A stretch of 64,000 bases of DNA from Bacillus sp. S/N-304-OC-R1 (GCF_019749375.1 NZ_JACWFE010000013.1:248001-312000), one strand, 5' to 3'; counted from the first letter of the stretch, positions 26,174-35,231 are shown. The notes: generated by a model from the letters alone, not told the origin. Translations and numbers: made by a program.

Positions 26174-26356
26174 GTGAAGCATTCCAATATCGATTTTAAT
26201 AAAATCTCTCAAGTATTATCGAATACAATTGAAGCGGTAAAAGAAGATCAAAATTTATCGTCTGTAGCTATCGAACAGCTGCAAACGGCTCAAAACGAAC
26301 TTCAGCAAGCAATGACATTTTCGATTTCTTCTGTACATAAAAAAATCGGCTATTGA
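26174..26356 (+). CDS. Small hypothetical protein, helical
   Basis: A 60-residue soluble protein starting at GTG 26174, with AGGAGGG eight bases upstream. It is rich in Gln, Asn, Ser and Ile and is probably an amphipathic helical pair (SQVLSNTIEAVKED and AIEQLQTAQNELQQAM). A clear terminator follows. I do not recognise the family. The ribosome site and terminator make it a credible gene. Confidence 0.65.
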   Translation: MKHSNIDFNKISQVLSNTIEAVKEDQNLSSVAIEQLQTAQNELQQAMTFSISSVHKKIGY

Positions 26357-26363
26357 ACATGAT

Positions 26364-26394
26364 CCCTGGCTGTGTGAGCCAGGGCTTCTTTTAT
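26364..26394 (+). terminator. Terminator after the 60-residue protein gene
   Basis: CCCTGGCT (26364-26371) pairs perfectly with AGCCAGGG (26377-26384), followed by CTTCTTTT. Confidence 0.85.
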
Positions 26395-26427
26395 GGAAAT
26401 AGAGTAAGCTTTTTTAATTTAGAGAAC

Positions 26428-26669
26428 TGTCAAGCTCCAGCGCCTACCCCCGACGCACAGGATGTACTAGTGTCGACAATGTGATAGGACGTCGCGTTTT
26501 TGTCGACCTCGAGGTCACAAGCTAACCCTGAAAGGTAGAGCTCACCTTTCCGAGAGGCTCGTCTTGTGCTTGTCGAGGGTGACCACAAAGGAAAGCTTCT
26601 AGAATGCTCATCGCAGGAACAATTGTCCTTTAATTGTTCCGAAGGCGCTTCCGCTTTTCTGACTTGACA
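26428..26669 (+). repeat. Family B intergenic repeat, full-length copy
   Basis: A 242-bp element bounded by TGTCAAG (26428-26434) and CTTGACA (26663-26669), with an inner inverted pair AGCGCCT (26439-26445) and AGGCGCT (26643-26649). The interior holds nested complementary blocks (CTCGAGGTCACAAGC against GCTTGTCGAGGG; GAAAGGT against ACCTTTC), so a long branched RNA or DNA fold is possible. It fills the gap between the 60-residue gene and ypvA (26357-26802). Reading frames over it are not genes. Related elements with AGCTCCAGCGCC ends are common in Bacillaceae. Confidence 0.8.
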
Positions 26670-26751
26670 CTTTCCCCATTTACGATAAAATTGTTGATGT
26701 CTTTTGTTTAATAGTGAATCAATGTTGAGATAATGATACAGGTGTGGAAAT

Positions 26752-26785
26752 AAGCGTCTTTTATGAGAGACGCTTAAATTTTTTA
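26752..26785 (+). terminator. Hairpin with T-run just upstream of ypvA
   Basis: AAGCGTCT (26752-26759) pairs perfectly with AGACGCTT (26768-26775), followed by AAATTTTTT. It either ends upstream transcription or sits in the ypvA leader as an attenuator. Confidence 0.65.
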
Positions 26786-26802
26786 TATGTCGGAGGGGTA
26801 TT

Positions 26803-28722
26803 ATGCAAAGCAGACTGCCTTTTGCATTGTCCAAAAGTGAATCTTTTTTTGATAAATTAAGCGAGTGGATTGGTGATGTTTTTTACGATATTCTCCCTGA
26901 TGCTGGCTTTGAGCTACGTGACGAACAGATTTTTATGGCTTTTCAGCTTGAAAAGGCATTTAAAGAAAAAAAGGTAATATTTGCGGAGGCTGGAGTAGGA
27001 ACAGGAAAGACAATTGTTTATTTACTATATAGCTTAGCCTATGCCCGTTACATAAATAAACCGGCTATTATTGCGTGTGCAGATGAAACGTTAATCGAGC
27101 AGCTTGTGAAAAAAGAAGGCGATATTGCAAAGCTTGAAAAGGCTCTAAATTTAAATATTGATGTTCGGCTAGCAAAGTCGAGAGACCAGTATTTATGCTT
27201 AAACAAGCTAGATCAGCTCATAGCGAGTGATGATATCGATTCATACAATTCAATTTATGATCAGCTTCCAGAGTTTGTCCATTCAGGTTCTTCAATGCAA
27301 AGCTTTAAAAGATATGGCGATCGGAAGGAATACCCTGAATTAACAGATGAAAAATGGGATCAGATTGGATGGGATCCTTTTCAAGATTGTTTTACATGTG
27401 AAAAACGGCATCGCTGTGGACAAACATTGAATAGAGATTATTATCGGAATGCAAAGGATTTAATTATTTGCTCGCATGATTTTTATATGGAGCATATTTG
27501 GACGAAGGAATCTCGAAAACGAGAAGGGCAGCTGCCTCTTTTGCCAGAAAGCTCTTGTGTGGTTTTTGATGAAGGGCACTTATTGGAATTTGCTTCTCAA
27601 AAAGCATTAACCTATAGATTTACTGAGCAAATACTGGAGTCATTGCTAACAAGACTCATGGAAAATGATGTTAGGGAAAGTACTTTGAACGTAATTGACG
27701 AAACAATTATTCAAAACGAGCGATTTTTCTTTGCATTAGAGCAATCTTCCTCTTTAGCAGAAGGCTCGGATAAAAAAGAAATAAAAAAGACTGAACAAGT
27801 CTTAAAAGAAGGGAATAAGCTTCTTCAGCTAATTAGCACACTGGAGGATGAGCTTGTTTTCGAAAGTGAAATGTATGTAATCAATGATTATGATTTAAAA
27901 ATAGTAGAGGAATATTTAGAACAAATCTCTTATTCTCTATCTTTATTTTTAAAAGATTTAAAAGGCATTACTTGGTTTGAAGAAAACGCTGGCGAAAGAA
28001 CGCTTGTAATCATGCCTCGAATGGTTGAGGATATTATGAGGGACGAGGTATTCTCTCAAAAAATGCCGTTTATTTTTTCTTCAGCCACTCTTTCAGAAAA
28101 TAAGTCATTTGAATATATGGCAAAAAGCTTAGGAATTGATAGCTACTTATCCTTCACGGTTTCCTCTCCGTTCGATTATGAGGATAATATGGTTATCAAA
28201 ATGCCGGATTTCCCAGAAAATGCACTAGAAGAAAAAATGCAATATGTAAAGGAGCGGTTATTAGAATCTGAAGGACGAGCTTTAGTACTCTTTTCCACAA
28301 AATCAGAACTATCCCGCTTCAAAAATGCGATAGAAGGCAAAACGGATTTTCCTATTTATTTTGAAGGAGATGCTGAAATTAGTACCCTTGTGTCAAATTT
28401 TCAAAATGAAGAGCAGTCTGTCCTCTGTTCGGTCCACTTGTGGGAAGGATTGGATGTTCCTGGCCGGTCACTTGAGAACGTCATTATTTTCTCATTGCCA
28501 TTCCCTCCAAGCGATCCGGTCTTTAAAGCAAAACGCGAAGGTGCTAAAGATCCCTTTGCAGAGGTCGATCTACCATACATGCTGCTAAGGTTAAGACAAG
28601 GCGTCGGCAGATTAATCAGAACGCATGAAGATAAAGGAATCGTCCATATTTTAATGAAAGAAAACGAGAATAAGGAACTAGTAAAGCAAATTAAGAGTGT
28701 GCTCCCTGTTTCTGTTGAATAA
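26803..28722 (+). CDS. ypvA: DinG/XPD-family ATP-dependent DNA helicase YpvA
   Basis: Superfamily 2 helicase of 639 residues. Walker A reads AEAGVGTGKTI (about 66), the Walker B/DEAH box is FDEGHLLEF, and the C-terminal motif VI region is RLRQGVGRLIRT. Four Cys between the ATPase motifs (YLCLNK and DCFTCEKRHRCGQ) fit the [4Fe-4S] site of XPD/DinG helicases. Length and the nearby ypwA match B. subtilis ypvA. It is probably a DNA-structure-processing helicase in repair; the specific role is unknown. There is a strong ribosome site, GGAGGGG, before ATG 26803. Confidence 0.9.
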   Translation: MQSRLPFALSKSESFFDKLSEWIGDVFYDILPDAGFELRDEQIFMAFQLEKAFKEKKVIFAEAGVGTGKTIVYLLYSLAYARYINKPAIIACADETLIEQLVKKEGDIAKLEKALNLNIDVRLAKSRDQYLCLNKLDQLIASDDIDSYNSIYDQLPEFVHSGSSMQSFKRYGDRKEYPELTDEKWDQIGWDPFQDCFTCEKRHRCGQTLNRDYYRNAKDLIICSHDFYMEHIWTKESRKREGQLPLLPESSCVVFDEGHLLEFASQKALTYRFTEQILESLLTRLMENDVRESTLNVIDETIIQNERFFFALEQSSSLAEGSDKKEIKKTEQVLKEGNKLLQLISTLEDELVFESEMYVINDYDLKIVEEYLEQISYSLSLFLKDLKGITWFEENAGERTLVIMPRMVEDIMRDEVFSQKMPFIFSSATLSENKSFEYMAKSLGIDSYLSFTVSSPFDYEDNMVIKMPDFPENALEEKMQYVKERLLESEGRALVLFSTKSELSRFKNAIEGKTDFPIYFEGDAEISTLVSNFQNEEQSVLCSVHLWEGLDVPGRSLENVIIFSLPFPPSDPVFKAKREGAKDPFAEVDLPYMLLRLRQGVGRLIRTHEDKGIVHILMKENENKELVKQIKSVLPVSVE

Positions 28723-28775
28723 ATGATAAAAAAGGAGAAATTCGCTATTGAAAGCGGATTTCTCCTTTTTATCAT
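28723..28775. terminator. Long bidirectional terminator ypvA / MFS gene
   Basis: A nearly perfect long palindrome: an ATGATAAAAAAGGAGAAA arm and its complement TTTCTCCTTTTTATCAT, around an inner CGCT/AGCG and a short loop. Both strands show a T-run. Confidence 0.85.
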
Positions 28776-28817
28776 AACTATGGAACCGAAGTGTTAGTTG
28801 TATTTCATTCACCTGAA

Positions 28818-29975
28818 TCACTGCAAGCTTTCTGAAACACTTGCCTTTCTTCGAAAATATAGAAGCAACGATATCGTACTAACGAATAATATACATGCTG
28901 CAATAATATAGCCTGCAGCAAAAGATACGGACAAAACACCTGTTAAGGAGGAGCCGACGACTACTCCAAGTGAGAAAAAAGCATAAAATAATCCAAATGC
29001 TTTCCCTCTCGTTTCCTCATCTGTATTTTTCACTAACATCGCAGATATTGACGGAAATAGTAATGCAAAGCCCATTCCATAAATGATCATACAAATAAAT
29101 AATAGAAATAGAGTAGAAGAAAGGCTAAGTAAAATAAGGGCTATTCCAATAATACTCATACCAATCATCATCGTATTCTGATATTGATAATGATCGAATA
29201 ATCGATTCGTAGGCAATGCAAATATTAGTATTGCTGTTATGCCAAATGTGCTCATAAGAATCCCGCTATATTGTGTTTCTAATTGCAGTGACTCGACTTG
29301 CAGAGGCAGCATATAAGCAAGAACACCTTGAGCGAACATTAAAGAAAACGCACCGATAAAACTAACTGCAAGCATAGGTGCTTTTACAAGAGAAAAAAGA
29401 GTTGTGACAGGCGGTTCAATTTTTCTTGTTATTGGCACAGGTTTGTTAGGAATAATAAAGTAAGAAATGACAACAATCAGAAGCATGATGGCGGCAATAA
29501 TAATGAATACCCAATTAACCCCAAATTTAGATGCAACGATTCCACCAAAAGCCGGACCAATAATGGCTGAAATCCCTACTGCAACTCCTGAAACAGCCAT
29601 GGACTTTCCTTGCTTGCCATCTTTTCTGCTATTAGCAATAACAGTAAAGGCTGCTGGTACTAGAAAACCGCTAAATAATCCATGGATAAATCTTACAGCG
29701 ATTAATTGCCAAGGCGTAGTAACAAAAACATAGAGTATTAGTATTAGACCAGTTAGGAAAAAGCCTGAAATCAGTACCTTTTTTGCCCCATGCCTGTCAA
29801 TCCAATAGCCTGCCAAAATATTTCCGAACATATTTGAAAAGGAATACATTCCAACAGCAATCCCAATTAAAGCAGGGGCAGCCCCTAAACTTTTAGCGAA
29901 TGGGCTCATGATAGGAAGCTGAGAGAACATATCGATAAAAGAAATTAAAACGATAAATAAAATAAATTGTTTCAT
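28818..29975 (-). CDS. Major facilitator superfamily transporter
   Basis: A 385-residue protein with about 12 membrane segments in two halves of six. The loop between segments 2 and 3 holds the MFS signature GYWIDRHGAKKVL. Segment 5 resembles the antiporter motif (GISAIIGPAFGG). Size and motif fit drug:H+ antiporters of the DHA1 type, but the substrate is not predictable. The frame reaches 30008, but AGGAAGAG before ATG 29975 marks the start. It is convergent with ypvA and separated by a bidirectional terminator. Confidence 0.85.
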   Translation of the reverse strand: MKQFILFIVLISFIDMFSQLPIMSPFAKSLGAAPALIGIAVGMYSFSNMFGNILAGYWIDRHGAKKVLISGFFLTGLILILYVFVTTPWQLIAVRFIHGLFSGFLVPAAFTVIANSRKDGKQGKSMAVSGVAVGISAIIGPAFGGIVASKFGVNWVFIIIAAIMLLIVVISYFIIPNKPVPITRKIEPPVTTLFSLVKAPMLAVSFIGAFSLMFAQGVLAYMLPLQVESLQLETQYSGILMSTFGITAILIFALPTNRLFDHYQYQNTMMIGMSIIGIALILLSLSSTLFLLFICMIIYGMGFALLFPSISAMLVKNTDEETRGKAFGLFYAFFSLGVVVGSSLTGVLSVSFAAGYIIAACILFVSTISLLLYFRRKASVSESLQ

Positions 29976-30211
29976 AGTATCTCTTCCTAAAGGTAGTAGT
30001 CTTTCCATCCTATTATACCTGTTTTTCCATTAGAAAACGATTAGTGTGACGACAGTAATAGAAAATTAAAGTAGCAAGGGTGAGAAAAATTGCTGCTGCT
30101 GAATAAAATAACCTGTTGTATTTTTTTTACATAATAGGATTTTTATATCCCCGTTTTTTCAAAAGAATGTGTTAAAATAGAAAGAGTATTTAAACAATAG
30201 GAGGTAATCCC

Positions 30212-31738
30212 ATGACTGTGGAGTTACAGCAAACTGAGAAAGAATTCTTAGAGTATGTTAAGAAAATAGAGGCATATAAAGAGGCCTTATCATTAATTTA
30301 TTGGGATTTGCGTACGGGAGCGCCAAAACAAGGTGTTGAGCAGCGTTCAGAAGTCATTGGAATGCTTTCTTCAGATGTTTTTAAAATGTCTACCTCTGAG
30401 GAAATGGCTGGATACATAGAAGAATTAACAAGCAATGATGGAAAAGATTTATCAGAAATAATGAGGAAGACAGTTGCAGAATGTAAGAAGGAGTATGACC
30501 AGAATAAAAAAATTCCTGCAAATGAGTATAAGGAATATGTGATTCTTCAAGCGAAGGCAGAAAGCATTTGGGAAGAAGCGAAGGCACAATCTGATTTCGC
30601 CATGTTCCAGCCGTACTTGGAGAAGCTGGTCGAAACGACAAAGCGTTTTATTAATTATTGGGGATATGAAGGAAACAAATATAATACTCTTTTAGACATG
30701 TATGAACCTGGGATTACTGTAGAGGTTTTAGATCAAGTATTCGGTGAATTAAGGGATAAAATTATTCCGCTCGTACAAAAAATTGCGGAATCAGGAAATA
30801 ATCCAGAGACAAGCTTTTTATTTGAACAATTTCCTAAAGAAAACCAGCGTCAATTTAGTTTAGATATTTTGCAGCAAATGGGCTATAACTTTAATGCTGG
30901 AAGGTTAGATGAAACCGTTCATCCTTTTGCGACAGGATTAAATCCTGGAGATGTAAGGGTCACGACAAAATATGATGAAAAGGATTTTCGTACAGCCGTA
31001 TTTGGCACTATACATGAAGGCGGTCATGCTTTATATGAGCAGAACCTTTCATCAGAATTAATTGGCACTCCATTATGTGATGGCACTTCAATGGGCATTC
31101 ACGAATCACAATCATTATTTTATGAAAATTTTGTTGGACGCCATCCTTCGTTTTGGAAGAATAATTATGATTTATTAAAGTCCTATTCAAATGGACAATT
31201 CGATGAAGTTGAACTTGAAGATTTTTACCGTGCTATCAATGAGTCTAAGCCTTCTTTAATTCGAATTGAAGCGGATGAATTAACATATCCGCTCCATATT
31301 ATTATTCGATATGAAATTGAAAAGGGTTTGTTTAATGATGAAATAGAGGTTAAAGATCTTCCGAAAATTTGGAATGAAAAATATGAGCAATATTTAGGAA
31401 TTAAGCCAGATAACGATGGACAGGGTGTACTTCAGGATGTACATTGGTCAGGAGGTAGCTTTGGCTATTTCCCTTCATATGCACTAGGGTATATGTATGC
31501 AGCACAGCTGAAAAACGCAATGCTCAAGGATCTGCCTAATTATGACGAGCTTTTAGAACAAGGAAACCTGCTTCCAATTAAAGAGTGGTTCACTGACAAG
31601 GTCCATAAATATGGCAAATTGAAAAAGCCGCTAGAAATTCTTCAAGATGTGACAGGTGAAGGGTTAAATGCGCAATATTTAGTTGACTATTTATATGAAA
31701 AATATTCAAGTGTTTACCAATTAAATGGGGGAAATTAA
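30212..31738 (+). CDS. ypwA: Thermostable-type carboxypeptidase, M32 family
   Basis: Cytoplasmic zinc metallocarboxypeptidase that removes C-terminal residues from peptides. The 508-residue chain matches B. subtilis YpwA (about 501). The M32 zinc site is seen as TIHEGGHALYEQ (HExxH), with the downstream Glu in HESQSLFYENFVGR. The C-terminal IRIEADELTYPLHIIIRYEIE stretch is also typical. There is a strong GGAGG before ATG 30212. It is followed by a terminator before the EamA gene. Confidence 0.95.
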   Translation: MTVELQQTEKEFLEYVKKIEAYKEALSLIYWDLRTGAPKQGVEQRSEVIGMLSSDVFKMSTSEEMAGYIEELTSNDGKDLSEIMRKTVAECKKEYDQNKKIPANEYKEYVILQAKAESIWEEAKAQSDFAMFQPYLEKLVETTKRFINYWGYEGNKYNTLLDMYEPGITVEVLDQVFGELRDKIIPLVQKIAESGNNPETSFLFEQFPKENQRQFSLDILQQMGYNFNAGRLDETVHPFATGLNPGDVRVTTKYDEKDFRTAVFGTIHEGGHALYEQNLSSELIGTPLCDGTSMGIHESQSLFYENFVGRHPSFWKNNYDLLKSYSNGQFDEVELEDFYRAINESKPSLIRIEADELTYPLHIIIRYEIEKGLFNDEIEVKDLPKIWNEKYEQYLGIKPDNDGQGVLQDVHWSGGSFGYFPSYALGYMYAAQLKNAMLKDLPNYDELLEQGNLLPIKEWFTDKVHKYGKLKKPLEILQDVTGEGLNAQYLVDYLYEKYSSVYQLNGGN

Positions 31739-31794
31739 TTGGAATTTCCATGCAGTAAATTGGTTGTTAGCAGAGGAGTAGATTTTTACAGCTG

Positions 31795-31830
31795 AAGAAG
31801 GTGATGACTTAGGTCATTCCCTTCTTTTAA
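31795..31830 (+). terminator. Terminator after ypwA
   Basis: AAGAAGG plus GATGAC (31795-31808) pair with GTCAT plus CCTTCTT (31813-31826), then TT. The T-run is short. Confidence 0.55.
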
Positions 31831-31842
31831 GGAGAGAATAGA

Positions 31843-32754
31843 ATGAAAAGGCTTCTACCATATTTTATGATTGCAGCAGGAGCCAGCCTTTGGGGAATCA
31901 TTGCAATCTTTGTAAAGGGTTTGGCAGATTACGGATTCACATCAATGGAAATCGTTGCGATTCGTGTTATTTATGCCGCTCTTTTTCTAATTTTGATCGG
32001 TCTCATTAAGTATCGAGGCCATATGAAATTAAAGCAAGCTTCTGATATTAAACTATTTATAGGAACAGGAATATTAAGTATTGTATTTTTTAATTTTTGC
32101 TATTTTTCGGCGATTAGCCAAATGAATATTTCGATTGCTGTAATATTACTATACACGGCACCTGCATTTGTTACCGTATTATCCTTTATTTTTTTGAAGG
32201 AAAGTCTAAATGTAAACAAAATTTTAGCTGTGTTAGGAACAATCGTAGGATGTATATTAATTGCTGGGGTGTCGGCAGGGAATAGCACTCTTACCATTAT
32301 GGGGATTTTAACAGGATTAGGTTCAGGGCTTGGATACGCCTTATATACAATCTTTGGAAAGTTTGCTTTGATGAAATATCAGCCTTTTACGGTTACGCTT
32401 TATACGTTTATTGTCGCTTCCGTATTCCTGCTGCCGATTACACAGCTGTGGGAAAAGTTCGATTTATTGATGAATGTGAATGTCCTTTTATATGGTATGG
32501 GTCTAGGATTCATTCCTTCTGTTTTGGCCTATTTCATTTATACGTGGGGACTGGAAAAAACAGAGGGGAGCAAGGCTGCTATTATTGCAACCGTTGAGCC
32601 TGTTGTTGCAACTTTATTAGGCGTCATTCTTTATGGAGAAAAGCTTGGGGTTATTCAAATATTAGGTGCAGCAATCATTCTATGCTCAGTCATTATTGTT
32701 AATGTTTCGTTTCGAAAAAAGGGATCAGAGGCAGTACAGCAAAAAATCTCATGA
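31843..32754 (+). CDS. EamA/DMT-family transporter
   Basis: A 303-residue membrane protein with ten predicted segments made of two EamA repeats (about 5-140 and 150-290). The first repeat has GASLWGIIAIFVKGL and LLYTAPAFVTVLSF. The second ends with the typical EPVVATLLGVILYGEKLG and a conserved final helix. It probably exports or imports small metabolites such as amino acids; the substrate cannot be told. There is a strong AGGAGAG site before ATG 31843. Confidence 0.88.
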   Translation: MKRLLPYFMIAAGASLWGIIAIFVKGLADYGFTSMEIVAIRVIYAALFLILIGLIKYRGHMKLKQASDIKLFIGTGILSIVFFNFCYFSAISQMNISIAVILLYTAPAFVTVLSFIFLKESLNVNKILAVLGTIVGCILIAGVSAGNSTLTIMGILTGLGSGLGYALYTIFGKFALMKYQPFTVTLYTFIVASVFLLPITQLWEKFDLLMNVNVLLYGMGLGFIPSVLAYFIYTWGLEKTEGSKAAIIATVEPVVATLLGVILYGEKLGVIQILGAAIILCSVIIVNVSFRKKGSEAVQQKIS

Positions 32755-32757
32755 GAA

Positions 32758-32789
32758 AAGCACTCCGAAAATACGGAGTGCTTATTTTG
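32758..32789 (+). terminator. Terminator after the EamA gene
   Basis: AAGCACTCCG (32758-32767) pairs perfectly with CGGAGTGCTT (32774-32783), followed by ATTTTGT. Confidence 0.85.
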
Positions 32790-32824
32790 TCTAGCTCCAG
32801 CGCCTCAAGGTGCTGAAGCTTTTC
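32788..32824 (+). repeat. Family B repeat, 37-bp end-to-end deletion form
   Basis: TGTCTAGCTCCAGCGCCT matches the left end of the full copy (26428-26445) at 17 of 18 positions. The next 20 bases (CAAGGTGCTGAAGCTTTTCT) match its right end (26641-26660) at about 15 of 20. The two ends are joined with the middle missing, giving the palindrome AGCTCCAGCGCCT / AGGTGCTGAAGCT. It ends four bases from the stop of the convergent oxidase gene. Confidence 0.7.
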
Positions 32825-32827
32825 TTA

Positions 32828-34483
32828 TTACCAGAACTTATACCCTTTAGCACCTGGAGGAGCATTCTGGATTAAATCGATGAATGGAAGTGTATAAGCA
32901 AATAGAATTAATGCAGCTGTAATTCCCAGCCATAATTTCCAGTTGTCGAATACCATTGGTGTCTTTTCAGCATTTTCAGCAACTTCTCCGACAGGGAAGT
33001 CCTGTTCACCTTTTGGAGCAAAAAACGCAAGATTAACGAAAATGTAGAGCATTAAGATAATAGACAGGAATAGAATGGATCCTCCAACAGCTTGTGCAAT
33101 TTGATATGGAACCCATTCAGCAGCTTGTGCAGCACCGCCGTATTCCGAGAAGGCTGAACGGCGAGGTGCACCTAGTAAGCCTGCAGCATGCATGGCACCA
33201 GACATAAATGTCATTCCAATTGCCCAAGTGATTCCTTGAATCATAGCTAATTTATTCATTTTCTTCGTAAACGTTCTGCCAGTTAAATGGGGCACTAGCC
33301 AATAAGCTACACCGAAAAATGTAAGCACTACAGCAGTTGCCACAGTTAAGTGGAAGTGGCCAGTAACCCAAATCGTATTATGAACAACTTGGTTCATTTG
33401 GTGGGAAGCGTTTACAATACCACCAGCTCCACCAGGGATGAATGCTAGCATCCCGATAAAAGGAACAGTAAAACGTGCATCTCCCCAAGGAAGCTTTTTC
33501 ATCCAGCCAAGCAGACCTTTTGCGCCTTTAGAACGACCGAAGCTTTCGAATGTAGCAAATAATGAGAAAGCTGTCATCATAGAAGGAATAACGACTAAGA
33601 ATGTTAAGACAACCTGCAAGAATTTCCAAGCTGGGTCAATTCCTGGTTCCATTAATTGATGGTGGAATCCAACCGGAATTGAGAATAGCAATAGCAGAAT
33701 AAAAGACATACGAGCTAGAGAATCTGAGAATATTTTTCCGCCAATAATCTTTGGAACGATAACATACCATGCCATATAAGCAGGAAGCAGCCAGAAATAT
33801 ACGAGCGGATGTCCAAAATACCAGAATAATGTACGACTAACACCAATATTGATTGTATCTATCCAGCCAAGAGACCAAGGAAGTAATTGGAATAATACCG
33901 TTGTTGCTACACCGATTGTTGCAACGTCCCACATAATAAAAGTAATAACAGTCATGAATGTTAATAACGGACTAGGCTGACCAGGGTTTGCTTTTTTCCA
34001 TTGTCCGTATTTCATAAACATAATAGCGCTATCTAACCAAGTACCAACAATAACTAGTGTTAATCCTAAGTAGAAGAGGAAATGTGCTTGAAGCGGTGCA
34101 TAAAAAGTAAATAGTACAGTCGCTTCGTTTAATAGGATCATAACAGCAGCCATTGTTGTTCCGATTGTTTTTATCCAAAAGCCAATCCAGCCTATAGCAC
34201 GCTGATGGCCAGTAAATGTACCAGCTGTTCTGCTAACGACAGAAACCATAAATCCGATAATAAAGAATGTAGTAAGTACAAGTCCAAGAACAACCCCGTG
34301 TACAGTTAGTATTTGGTAATAACCAATACCTGCTGGTAATACAAATTTTCCAGAACGAACTAATACTTGTAATAATCCCGCAAGTCCGCCAATTGCTAAT
34401 GCAATGAACGCCACATAGAAGTGGGCCATTGCTAATTTACCGTCACGGCGGTCAACTTTTATATTCGCTTCTCGGTTAAGCAT
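32828..34483 (-). CDS. cbaA: ba3-type cytochrome c oxidase subunit I
   Basis: Catalytic subunit of a B-family haem-copper oxygen reductase in the cytoplasmic membrane, 551 residues and about 13 membrane helices. The CuB/Tyr helix reads FGHPLVYFWLLPAYMAWY, with the HPxVY His-Tyr link and the YFWLLPAY pattern typical of ba3 enzymes rather than the Glu-containing A-type. The HH pair (GFHHQLMEPGIDP) and the helix with two haem His (VTGHFHLTVATA) are present. Translation is coupled to subunit II by a TAATG overlap. It is the last gene of a three-gene operon. Confidence 0.93.
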   Translation of the reverse strand: MLNREANIKVDRRDGKLAMAHFYVAFIALAIGGLAGLLQVLVRSGKFVLPAGIGYYQILTVHGVVLGLVLTTFFIIGFMVSVVSRTAGTFTGHQRAIGWIGFWIKTIGTTMAAVMILLNEATVLFTFYAPLQAHFLFYLGLTLVIVGTWLDSAIMFMKYGQWKKANPGQPSPLLTFMTVITFIMWDVATIGVATTVLFQLLPWSLGWIDTINIGVSRTLFWYFGHPLVYFWLLPAYMAWYVIVPKIIGGKIFSDSLARMSFILLLLFSIPVGFHHQLMEPGIDPAWKFLQVVLTFLVVIPSMMTAFSLFATFESFGRSKGAKGLLGWMKKLPWGDARFTVPFIGMLAFIPGGAGGIVNASHQMNQVVHNTIWVTGHFHLTVATAVVLTFFGVAYWLVPHLTGRTFTKKMNKLAMIQGITWAIGMTFMSGAMHAAGLLGAPRRSAFSEYGGAAQAAEWVPYQIAQAVGGSILFLSIILMLYIFVNLAFFAPKGEQDFPVGEVAENAEKTPMVFDNWKLWLGITAALILFAYTLPFIDLIQNAPPGAKGYKFW

Positions 34484-34959
34484 TATTCAACCACCTCAAT
34501 CTTCGAAGTCATCATGTGGTGACCAATTCCACAATATTCATTACATAGGATTAAAAAATCACCAGTTTTGTTAAATGTATAAATCTTTTCACTTATGAAG
34601 CCGGGCTCAAGCATCATATTAATGTTTGTTCCTGCTACTTCAAAGCCGTGAATGACATCTTTCGTTGTTGCGATAACTTTTACCTTCGCACCTTTAGGAA
34701 TTTGTACTTCTCCTGGATTGTAATTGAAGGCAGAAGCTACAAATACTAATTCGTAATCCCATTCCTTTCCTTCTACCTTTTTAAGTCCAGGCTCATTAAA
34801 AGGAGCAGTTGTATCCACCTTTTCTGGATCAATGACTGCTAAACAGCTTGGCGGCTGATTTCCAAGATAGAAAGCGCTAACTCCTAATACGGTTAGAAAT
34901 ACTAGCAGCGATCCTATTCCAAAAATAAGCCAGATTTTTTCAAACTTATGCATATGCAT
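34483..34959 (-). CDS. cbaB: ba3-type cytochrome c oxidase subunit II (CuA)
   Basis: Short subunit II of 158 residues. It has one N-terminal membrane anchor (about 10-32) and an extracytoplasmic cupredoxin domain. The binuclear CuA site reads CNEYCGIGHHMM (C-x3-C-x3-H), with an earlier His in VIHGFEV. It accepts electrons from cytochrome c and passes them to subunit I. The single anchor, rather than two, is the B-family pattern. AAGGGG precedes ATG 34959. It lies between the small subunit and cbaA in one operon. Confidence 0.92.
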   Translation of the reverse strand: MHMHKFEKIWLIFGIGSLLVFLTVLGVSAFYLGNQPPSCLAVIDPEKVDTTAPFNEPGLKKVEGKEWDYELVFVASAFNYNPGEVQIPKGAKVKVIATTKDVIHGFEVAGTNINMMLEPGFISEKIYTFNKTGDFLILCNEYCGIGHHMMTSKIEVVE

Positions 34960-34980
34960 GGCTTTTTCCCCTTTCAGCTA

Positions 34981-35130
34981 TTAAGAACGATCTAAGAATA
35001 ATGTGTATACGCCAGCCCAAGTCGCAATTAGGATGATACCTAAAATGAAAACGGATGCTAACGTCCCCTTTAAGGAAGAAGAATCTTCAACTTCAGTTTC
35101 TGTTTTTCTGGTTAGTTCAGGTTTTGCCAT
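34981..35130 (-). CDS. Cytochrome c oxidase subunit IIa-like small protein
   Basis: A 49-residue protein with a charged N-terminal third (KPELTRKTETEVED) and one membrane helix (about residues 20-44, LASVFILGIILIATWAGVYTLFL). This is the form of subunit IIa of ba3 oxidases, which supplies the helix missing from subunit II. A strong AGGAG lies before ATG 35130. The operon order IIa-II-I is the usual one. It is short and easily overlooked. Confidence 0.85.
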   Translation of the reverse strand: MAKPELTRKTETEVEDSSSLKGTLASVFILGIILIATWAGVYTLFLDRS

Positions 35131-35222
35131 TTTCTTTCACTCCTTTCGGACATTTGGAAAAAGTAAATGATTACAATTTCATAATACTCTACTATTTGGG
35201 AGAATCTAGATGGATTTCGGGA

Positions 35223-35231
35223 GTTCACAAA
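35223..35231 (-). promoter_or_regulatory. Possible ResD-type site upstream of the oxidase operon
   Basis: On the minus strand TTTGTGAAC matches the Bacillus ResD consensus TTTGTGAAT at 8 of 9 bases, about 95 bases before the first gene of the oxidase operon. A single short match is weak evidence. Confidence 0.3.

Noticed and set aside
26430-26834. 134-codon minus-strand frame
   Set aside because: Spans the family B repeat and the start of ypvA; translation is repeat-derived and has no ribosome site.
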